Source: Micrococcales bacterium (lineage in GTDB: Bacteria > Actinomycetota > Actinomycetes > Actinomycetales > Cellulomonadaceae). From it: a DNA stretch of 5,454 nucleotides. The number at the start of each line of letters is the position of its first letter. Position 1 is the first letter of the stretch. Under the pieces are notes generated by a model. That model was not told the DNA's origin. It ran no database searches and saw nothing but the letters and a program-made list of their open reading frames with translations. Of the stretch, positions 1 through 3,937 are shown in pieces. The stretch covers positions 1-5,454 of the forward strand of contig WRCL01000161.1 in the NCBI GenBank assembly GCA_009783975.1, read 5' to 3'. A program made the translations under genes and the position numbers.

Positions 1-773
1 CGGCCCTGCGTGAACGCGCCGACGGTTTCCAGGTGAGCATCGGCGACGACTGCGCGGGGACCGCTCTTGTCGCAGTCCAGGGCCCGGCGGCCCTGGCGGT
101 CGTCGAAGCCCTCGACCTGGTGGTGACCAGCACCGACACGACCCCGGCGACGTTGAAGTACTACGCGTGCCTGCCGGTGCGCGTGACCGGCACCGACGGG
201 GTCTTGGCACGGACCGGGTACACCGGCGAGGACGGGTTCGAGTTCTTCGTCCCCGCCGCATCGGCCGCGACGTTGTGGCGCGCCCTGCTCGCCGCAGGTG
301 CCGGCCACGGCCTGGTCCCTGCTGGGCTCGCGGCCCGCGACACGCTGCGCCTGGAAGCCGGGATGCCCTTGTACGGCCACGAGCTGGACCACACGACGAA
401 CCCCCAGGACGCGGGCCTTGGCCGCGTCGTGCGCCTGGACAAGACTGACGCCGACGGCAACGTGCTGGAGTTCGTCGGACGCGGCCCCCTGGAGTCCCGT
501 TCGCACTCTGGTGGCGCCCGGCGCCTGGTCGGCCTGCAAGGCCTGGGCAAACGCGCGGCCCGCGCCGGTTACGCCGTCCTGGCCAGCGCCGACGGCCCCC
601 AGATCGGCACCGTCACCTCCGGCGCGCCCTCCCCCACCCTGGGCTACCCCATCGCCATGGCCTACATCACCCCCGAACGCTGCGCCGAAGGCACCGACCT
701 GTTCGTCGACGTCCGCGGACGCCCCGAACCGGTCCGCGTCGTCGCCCTGCCGTTCTACCGTCGTCCCACGTGA
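1..773 (+). CDS. gcvT: Glycine cleavage system T protein (aminomethyltransferase), 5'-truncated by window edge
   Basis: GcvT (EC 2.1.2.10) takes the aminomethyl group held on lipoylated GcvH, gives 5,10-methylene-tetrahydrofolate and releases ammonia in the cytoplasm. The reading frame is open from base 3 with no start in view; 256 codons remain, against about 370 for the family, so the N-terminal third, including part of the folate-binding domain, lies upstream. In fragment numbering, the typical GcvT motifs appear in order: AVQGPAA (24-30), TGYTGEDGFE (71-80), ARDTLRLEAG with MPLYG just after it (111-125), GRGPLE (159-164), and the C-terminal barrel signatures GTVTSG (202-207) and PTLGY (211-215). 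The M at base 33 is internal, not a start. The stop is 15 bases before gcvH, whose ribosome-binding site lies in that gap, so the two are almost certainly co-transcribed. gcvP is not visible. The identification is secure; only the missing 5' end is uncertain. Confidence 0.96.
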   Translation, partial: ALRERADGFQVSIGDDCAGTALVAVQGPAALAVVEALDLVVTSTDTTPATLKYYACLPVRVTGTDGVLARTGYTGEDGFEFFVPAASAATLWRALLAAGAGHGLVPAGLAARDTLRLEAGMPLYGHELDHTTNPQDAGLGRVVRLDKTDADGNVLEFVGRGPLESRSHSGGARRLVGLQGLGKRAARAGYAVLASADGPQIGTVTSGAPSPTLGYPIAMAYITPERCAEGTDLFVDVRGRPEPVRVVALPFYRRPT

Positions 774-788
774 CCCAAGGAGAGACCT

Positions 789-1154
789 GTGGCCAACCTT
801 CCCGCTGACCTGAAGTACACCGCTGAGCACGAGTGGCTGCGCCAGGGCAGCCCGGCGACCGTGGGGATCACCGCCGTCGCCGCTGACGCGCTGGGAGACA
901 TCGTCTACCTCGAGCTGCCGCAGGTCGGCGACGAGGTCGCAGCTGGGGCTGTCATCGGGGAGATCGAGTCGACGAAGTCAGTCTCCGAGCTGTTCTCCCC
1001 GGTGGCCGGGAAGGTGACTGAGACGAACGACGCGGCGGTCGCCGACCCGGCGTTGGTCAACCAAGACCCGTACGGCGCGGGGTGGCTGTTCCGCATCGAG
1101 GTGACCGCCGCCGGTGACCTGCTCGACGCCGACGCCTACGCGGCGCTGGCCTAG
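789..1154 (+). CDS. gcvH: Glycine cleavage system H protein (lipoyl carrier)
   Basis: GcvH is the small mobile carrier of the glycine cleavage complex. Its lipoyl-lysine arm accepts the aminomethyl group from the P protein (glycine decarboxylase), presents it to GcvT, and is re-oxidised by the L protein (dihydrolipoamide dehydrogenase). The 121-residue product has normal length for the family. It opens with the typical [12 protein letters not shown] (5-16), followed by VGIT (25-28) and [10 protein letters not shown] (35-44). The lipoylation motif is [10 protein letters not shown], with lysine 63 as the modified residue, and the C-terminal part has [11 protein letters not shown]. The start is a GTG preceded by AAGGAG at 777-782 with a 6-base spacer, which decides it over internal codons. 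It lies 15 bases after the gcvT stop, in one operon. A palindromic hairpin begins 5 bases after its TAG stop, suggesting the operon ends here. Confidence 0.97.
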   Translation: MANLPADLKYTAEHEWLRQGSPATVGITAVAADALGDIVYLELPQVGDEVAAGAVIGEIESTKSVSELFSPVAGKVTETNDAAVADPALVNQDPYGAGWLFRIEVTAAGDLLDADAYAALA

Positions 1155-1159
1155 AACAA

Positions 1160-1183
1160 CCGCCCTGCCGGCCGGCTGGGCGG
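1160..1183 (+). terminator. Palindromic hairpin after gcvH, probable end of gcv operon
   Basis: A fully symmetrical inverted repeat starts 5 bases after the gcvH stop. The outer arms CCGCCC (1160-1165) and GGGCGG (1178-1183) pair exactly. Inside a T/T mismatch, GCCGGCCGGC (1167-1176) is itself a palindrome. There is no T-tract behind it, so this would be the U-less stem type common in actinobacteria. Position and stem strength favour a terminator; the function is inferred. Confidence 0.5.
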
Positions 1184-1419
1184 ACCGTGTGACGAGCCGG
1201 CGCGGATCACGTCTGGGCGACACCAACGGTGCTACTCTGCCGGCACGGGGCACACTCCGAGGGACCTGCGAACTCGGTTTCGTCTTGTCGGCGCTACGCG
1301 GTGGTGCACTGGTGGAGAATCACGAAGAGAACTGGCGTCATGCCCAGGACGAGACCTGCTCTCATCCAGCACGAAGTCCAGGTGACGGCGAGGGCCGCCA
1401 CCCTTCACCGGAGGTCAAC
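1184..1419 (+). other. Intergenic region and long 5' leader between gcvH and the LuxR-type gene
   Basis: This stretch holds no supported gene. The frame of the downstream regulator is open throughout it, but the only in-frame GTG worth considering (1312) has no ribosome-binding site, and the predicted peptide does not look like a folded protein. It contains the candidate -10 at 1230-1238 and a small stem, CCGAG (1257-1261) with CTCGG (1273-1277) around an 11-base loop, just after the expected transcription start. I recognise no riboswitch; known glycine riboswitches normally precede a gcv operon, not follow it. Confidence 0.4.
1230..1238 (+). promoter_or_regulatory. Candidate extended -10 promoter element upstream of the small LuxR-type gene
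   Basis: TGC-TACTCT carries the extended -10 form TGn followed by TAnnnT. I see no convincing -35 at 16-18 bases upstream. If it is used, transcription would begin near 1245 and leave a leader of about 175 bases before the ATG at 1420. It is weak evidence by itself; its place after the gcvH hairpin and before a gene that needs its own promoter makes it plausible. Confidence 0.3.
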
Positions 1420-1653
1420 ATGGGCACCGTCGAGACACGTGAGCCGACGAGCATCCTCGGCCAGGCGCTGACCCGCAGGGAGCGGGTCGTCCTGGGTGAG
1501 CTTGCTGAGGACGTCACCCTCGAAGAGATAGCGCAGCGGCTTTTCGTCACGCGCAACACCGTCAAGTCGCAGGTACGGTCGGTCTACCGCAAGATCGGCG
1601 TGTCCACCCGCGCAGAAGCTGTCGCCTGGGCGCGCGCGCACGGTATCCAGTAG
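1420..1653 (+). CDS. Small stand-alone LuxR/GerE-type helix-turn-helix regulator
   Basis: The product is a 77-residue protein that is almost entirely one LuxR-type DNA-binding domain, so it is predicted to be a cytoplasmic transcriptional regulator. After a 17-residue tail come LTRRERVVLGELAED (17-31), the helix-turn-helix core LEEIAQRLFVTRNTVKSQ (34-51), and VYRKIGVSTRAEAVAWARAHG (55-75 approximately). These match the family landmarks LTxRE, EIAxxL, TVKxxxxxxxxK and the final AV-helix. The RNTVK and YRK(I/L)GVSxRAEAV wording is closest to the C-terminal domains of MalT/LAL-type regulators. There is no receiver, ligand-binding or ATPase domain. The size is close to GerE of Bacillus (about 74 residues). 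The ATG start is supported by GGAGG at 1410-1414 with a 5-base spacer. The gene follows the gcv operon but is separated from it by a hairpin and 265 bases, so it is probably transcribed alone. Its targets cannot be read from the sequence. Confidence 0.88.
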   Translation: MGTVETREPTSILGQALTRRERVVLGELAEDVTLEEIAQRLFVTRNTVKSQVRSVYRKIGVSTRAEAVAWARAHGIQ

Positions 1654-1674
1654 CAGCACGGTATCCAGCAGCAG
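1639..1674 (+). repeat. 18-base tandem duplication spanning the regulator's stop codon
   Basis: CACGGTATCCAGTAGCAG at 1639-1656 is followed directly by CACGGTATCCAGCAGCAG at 1657-1674, a single mismatch in 18 bases. The mismatch is the first base of the stop: copy one reads H-G-I-Q-stop-Q, copy two reads H-G-I-Q-Q-Q in the same frame. The unit is a multiple of three, so copy one ends the protein and copy two is an untranslated echo. The end of copy two supplies part of the left arm of the next hairpin (1668-1708). Confidence 0.85.
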
Positions 1675-1708
1675 CGTGCCCCGGGGAGCACCCGGGTGTC
1701 GCTGCTGC
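1668..1708 (+). terminator. Two-tier hairpin downstream of the LuxR-type gene
   Basis: The outer arms GCAGCAGCG (1668-1676) and CGCTGCTGC (1700-1708) pair perfectly over 9 bases. After a symmetrical 3 x 3 internal loop (TGC against TGT), inner arms CCCGGG (1680-1685) and CCCGGG (1691-1696) pair around the 5-base loop GAGCA. It begins 15 bases after the regulator's stop, between two converging genes. There is no T-tract. Terminator function is inferred from position and strength; it could serve transcripts from either side. Confidence 0.55.
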
Positions 1709-1804
1709 GGCGCCACCGCACGTCGCGGCACATGCCTGGTCGATGGCTGTGGCCGCACACGAGCACCCGTGACCGCTCCTGCCGTGCCACCGCACCGGCC
1801 ACGT

Positions 1805-1842
1805 GAGGCTGGCGACGGGGAAACCCCGGCGGATCCAGGCTC
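1805..1842 (-). terminator. Hairpin overlapping the LCP stop codon, probable terminator
   Basis: Read on the minus strand, the arm GAGCCTGG begins within the TGA stop of the LCP gene and pairs with CCAGCCTC, with one C/C mismatch. Further in, CGGGG and CCCCG (plus-strand 1816-1820 and 1824-1828) pair around a 3-base loop. The stem is strong and sits exactly at the end of the gene, but no clear T-tract follows. Together with 1668-1708 it gives each converging gene its own hairpin. Confidence 0.5.
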
Positions 1843-2863
1843 AGCGCACCACTGGAGGCAGCACGTCCAGGTCAGCGGCGTGCGCGGCAACATAGGCCTC
1901 GAGGTTGCCGGTCGCCACCGCCGCCATGAGCGGGTCGAAGCGTTTGCGGTCGAGCACGACGATCGACTGCCCATCACTTGAGCGCCCAGTACCTGAGCAC
2001 GGCACTGTGAAGAACTCCATGTCGGCTGACCCCAGGGCGCGCACCCGCGAGACCAGCTCGCGCTGGACCGACTCGTTGAACCCGTCGTCAGCAGCAACAG
2101 ACCGGCTCACCGTGGCCAAGAACCTCGTCGAGGCCACCGGGTTGCTCAGGGTCCCGTCGTTGTGGAGCTTGGCGGCCATCGCGCGGATCCACGCCTGCTG
2201 GCGCTGCACCCGGTCGAAGTCGCCACGGGCGAGGTTCTTGCGCTCGCGGACGAACACCAACGCCTGCTCACCGGTGAGCAGCTGCTGGGAACCAGCGGGC
2301 ACGACCGTGTCACCGACCTTGAGGTCTTTCGACAGCGTCATCCGCACCCCGCCCAGGGCGTTGGTCATCGCGACGAAAGACTCGAAGTCGGTGACGACGA
2401 AGTGGTCGATCCGCACCTTCGTCAGCTTTTCGACTGTCGCGATGAGCAACGACGCACCACCGTAGGAGAACGCCGCGTTGATCTTCGCCTGGCCGTGCCC
2501 GGGGATGTCGACCCACGCGTCACGCGGGATCGACATGACGTACGCCCCGGACCGGTCTGCGGGCAGGTGGACGAGCATGATCGCGTCGGTGCGCTGCGCC
2601 CCGGCCTGCCACTTGCTCGGGTCACCAGCGGAGATCCGCGAGTCCGACCCCAGCACGAGCAGGTTCATCGGGCTCTTGCCGTCGACCTTCGGCGCTGGGT
2701 CTGGACGGTCGTCCAGGTCGGCGAACGGGTTGCCGATATGCTCGATGTTGCTCGACAACCAATGCTGGACACCTTTGAAGACGCCCGCGGCACCGCCGAC
2801 GAGGACGGTCACCGAGACCGCCAGCCCAACCAGCGCTTTACGGTTGCGTGACCACTGTCTCAC
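1841..2863 (-). CDS. LytR-CpsA-Psr (LCP) family cell-wall protein
   Basis: LCP proteins are membrane-anchored phosphotransferases that move lipid-linked glycopolymers (teichoic acid, arabinogalactan or capsule, depending on the organism) onto peptidoglycan outside the membrane. From the GTG start the product has 340 residues: a short basic N-terminus (RQWSRNRK), one membrane segment (about 10-29), a linker, then the LCP domain. Typical motifs in order are LLVLGSDSR (68-76), RTDAIMLVHL (91-100), SIPRD (111-115), KINAAFSYGG (127-136), DHFVVTDFESF (153-163), LTGEQALVFVRER (196-208) and ARGDFDRVQRQQ (212-223), including the Arg and Asp residues that bind pyrophosphate and metal in known LCP structures. 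About 115 residues follow, without a recognisable second domain. Start: the GTG at 2863 has TAAGG 8 bases upstream; an ATG at 2884 would add seven residues but lacks a clear ribosome site; longer forms look untranslated. It is convergent with the LuxR-type gene and divergent from the FKBP gene. The polymer it handles is unknown. Confidence 0.92.
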   Translation of the reverse strand: MRQWSRNRKALVGLAVSVTVLVGGAAGVFKGVQHWLSSNIEHIGNPFADLDDRPDPAPKVDGKSPMNLLVLGSDSRISAGDPSKWQAGAQRTDAIMLVHLPADRSGAYVMSIPRDAWVDIPGHGQAKINAAFSYGGASLLIATVEKLTKVRIDHFVVTDFESFVAMTNALGGVRMTLSKDLKVGDTVVPAGSQQLLTGEQALVFVRERKNLARGDFDRVQRQQAWIRAMAAKLHNDGTLSNPVASTRFLATVSRSVAADDGFNESVQRELVSRVRALGSADMEFFTVPCSGTGRSSDGQSIVVLDRKRFDPLMAAVATGNLEAYVAAHAADLDVLPPVVR

Positions 2864-2895
2864 TCTTGTGACCTTATGGCGCATCTGCCGGTTCC
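2863..2895 (-). promoter_or_regulatory. Start-region signals of the LCP gene: possible promoter with near-leaderless start
   Basis: Reading the minus strand, TAAGGT (2876-2871) fits the TAnnnT form of a -10 box and ends 7 bases before the GTG at 2863, which would put transcription start at or next to the start codon. The same bases, TAAGG, also fit a ribosome-binding site at normal spacing. In addition GGAAC (2895-2891), 18 bases, then GTC (2872-2870) resembles an extracytoplasmic-function sigma factor promoter. These readings compete; none is proven. Confidence 0.3.
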
Positions 2896-2930
2896 GCGCG
2901 CGCGGGACCCCCGACGGGCGCCGCGTGGCG

Positions 2931-2936
2931 TACCGT
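2931..2936 (+). promoter_or_regulatory. Candidate -10 box for the FKBP lipoprotein gene
   Basis: TACCGT fits TAnnnT and lies 39 bases before the GTG start, so a transcript would have a leader of roughly 30 bases containing the AAGGAG ribosome site. No good -35 is seen at standard spacing (CCGACG at 2911-2916 is too close). This is the only reasonable candidate in the divergent gap, but it is weak. Confidence 0.25.
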
Positions 2937-2975
2937 GGGCGCTGGTCGTCACCTGCGAGGAACCAAGGAGTCCCA

Positions 2976-3842
2976 GTGCTGCGCAAGGCTGTTGTCCTCA
3001 CCGTCGGGCTGCTGGTCGTCGTTGGGTGCGCCCAGGAACCAGGTGACACACCCCCCGACGACGCAGCTGCGCTGGCGAAGGTCGTCGTCACCGAACGTCC
3101 GGGCCAGTCGCCGCTCGTCACCTTGCCCACGGTTCCCTTCTACGTGAGCACGCCAGTGGCCCGGCTGGTCACCGACGGTCACGGCGCGGCGCTGCTGGCT
3201 GGACAAGAGCTGCTCGTCGGCGAGCTTGTCGTCTCGTGCACCGACGGGAGCGTCGTCGACGACGGGTGGACCTCACAGTTCCCCGACCTGGTCGTCGGCA
3301 AGAACTCCGTCCTGGACGCTGTGCTCACCACCGCGCACATCGGCGCCCAGGTGCTCTTCGCCCTGCCGAACGCCACCGACTGCGACGTGCTGCTGCTGGT
3401 CATCACCGACGTCGTGCTCACCCAGGCTGATGGCACACCGGTGCCGCCGGTGCCCGGGCTGCCGACGATCAGCGTCGACGACGCTGGGGTGCCCACGTCG
3501 ATGAGCGCCTCGGGCACACCGCCGTCGAACCTCGTCGTCCAGCCGCTGCTCGCCTCTGACCGCCCGCCGGCCAAGGCCGGTGACACGATCAAGGTGCACT
3601 ACAGCGGCTGGTTGTGGGACGGCACCGCGTTCGACTCCTCGTGGGCGCGCGAGCCGTTCACGCTCACCCTCGGCGCAGACCAGGTCATCGCCGGCTGGGA
3701 CCAAGGGCTGGTCGGGCAGAGCGCCGGCTCACGGGTCCTGCTGGTCATCCCACCGGCCCTGGCGTACGAAGACAAGGACAAAGGCCAGATCCCGCCAGGT
3801 TCGACGCTCGTGTTCGTCGTCGACATCCTCGCGGTCTTCTGA
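2976..3842 (+). CDS. FKBP-type peptidyl-prolyl isomerase lipoprotein with two FKBP-like domains
   Basis: The 288-residue product is predicted to be a lipoprotein on the outer face of the membrane, assisting folding of exported proteins by cis-trans isomerisation of prolyl bonds. The start is a GTG with AAGGAG at 2965-2970 and a 5-base spacer. The signal peptide is LRKAVVLTVGLLVVVGC, with lipobox VVGC and lipidated Cys18. The C-terminal domain (about 199-288) is a full FKBP: KVHYSG (206-211), DGTAFDSSW (216-224), QVIAGWDQGL (236-245), VIPPALAY (257-264) and PPGSTLVFVVDIL. Tyr209, Phe219, Asp220, Val237, Ile238, Trp241 and Tyr264 match the active-site set of FKBP12. Residues of about 36-150 align to the same fold but have lost nearly all of these residues, and a proline-rich linker joins the halves. 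The gene is divergent from the LCP gene and followed, after 95 bases, by the EF-G-like gene. PPIase activity is expected from the second domain only. Confidence 0.93.
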   Translation: MLRKAVVLTVGLLVVVGCAQEPGDTPPDDAAALAKVVVTERPGQSPLVTLPTVPFYVSTPVARLVTDGHGAALLAGQELLVGELVVSCTDGSVVDDGWTSQFPDLVVGKNSVLDAVLTTAHIGAQVLFALPNATDCDVLLLVITDVVLTQADGTPVPPVPGLPTISVDDAGVPTSMSASGTPPSNLVVQPLLASDRPPAKAGDTIKVHYSGWLWDGTAFDSSWAREPFTLTLGADQVIAGWDQGLVGQSAGSRVLLVIPPALAYEDKDKGQIPPGSTLVFVVDILAVF

Positions 3843-3867
3843 CCGCACCACGCCAGGGACGCTCGTC

Positions 3868-3897
3868 CTGACGCGCAGCGGCTGTATTTACTAGGGT
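3868..3897 (+). promoter_or_regulatory. Candidate sigma-70-type promoter of the EF-G-like gene
   Basis: CTGACG (3868-3873, four of six matches to TTGACA) and TAGGGT (3892-3897, TAnnnT) are separated by 18 bases. Transcription would start near 3904, giving a leader of about 34 bases to the ATG at 3938. The sequence around it is locally A/T-richer than anything nearby (TGTATTTACTAG), which supports a promoter. Not tested. Confidence 0.45.
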
Positions 3898-3909
3898 TAG
3901 GGCCAACCC
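3894..3909 (+). promoter_or_regulatory. Inverted repeat overlapping the -10 of the EF-G-like gene
   Basis: GGGTT (3894-3898) and AACCC (3905-3909) pair perfectly around a 6-base centre. The left arm shares bases with the proposed -10 box and the right arm covers the expected transcription start. This is operator-like in position, or a small stem at the very 5' end of the mRNA. Five-base arms can occur by chance. Confidence 0.25.
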
Positions 3910-3937
3910 GCGCCGGGCGTACCCAGAGAGGCCAGTG

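Noticed and set aside
1114..1419. N-terminal extension of the LuxR-type protein upstream to 1114 or 1312
   Set aside because: The frame is open, but it would overlap the end of gcvH, lacks ribosome sites at those starts, and the added peptide resembles no domain. GGAGG before the ATG at 1420 fits far better.
1155..1419. Glycine riboswitch associated with the gcv genes
   Set aside because: Known examples lie upstream of the gcv operon and I see no tandem aptamer pattern here. The region before gcvT is outside the window.
1712..1795. Direct repeat GCCACCGCAC at 1712-1721 and 1786-1795
   Set aside because: Ten bases built from GCC/CAC words are expected by chance in DNA of this composition, and no third copy or regular spacing is present.
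1405..2097. Minus-strand open frame (230 codons) across the LuxR-type gene, the intergenic region and the end of the LCP gene
   Set aside because: It overlaps two genes with strong motif support and their hairpins. The low-complexity translation shows no recognisable domain.
2885..3130. Longer form of the LCP protein starting as far upstream as 3130
   Set aside because: It would run antisense through the FKBP signal peptide and its ribosome site, and the added residues precede the expected basic N-terminus and membrane segment.
3855..3869. Small stem AGGGAC / GTCCT after the FKBP stop as a terminator
   Set aside because: Only four Watson-Crick pairs plus one G-U pair, no T-tract, and it overlaps the proposed -35 of the next gene. 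Too weak to annotate.
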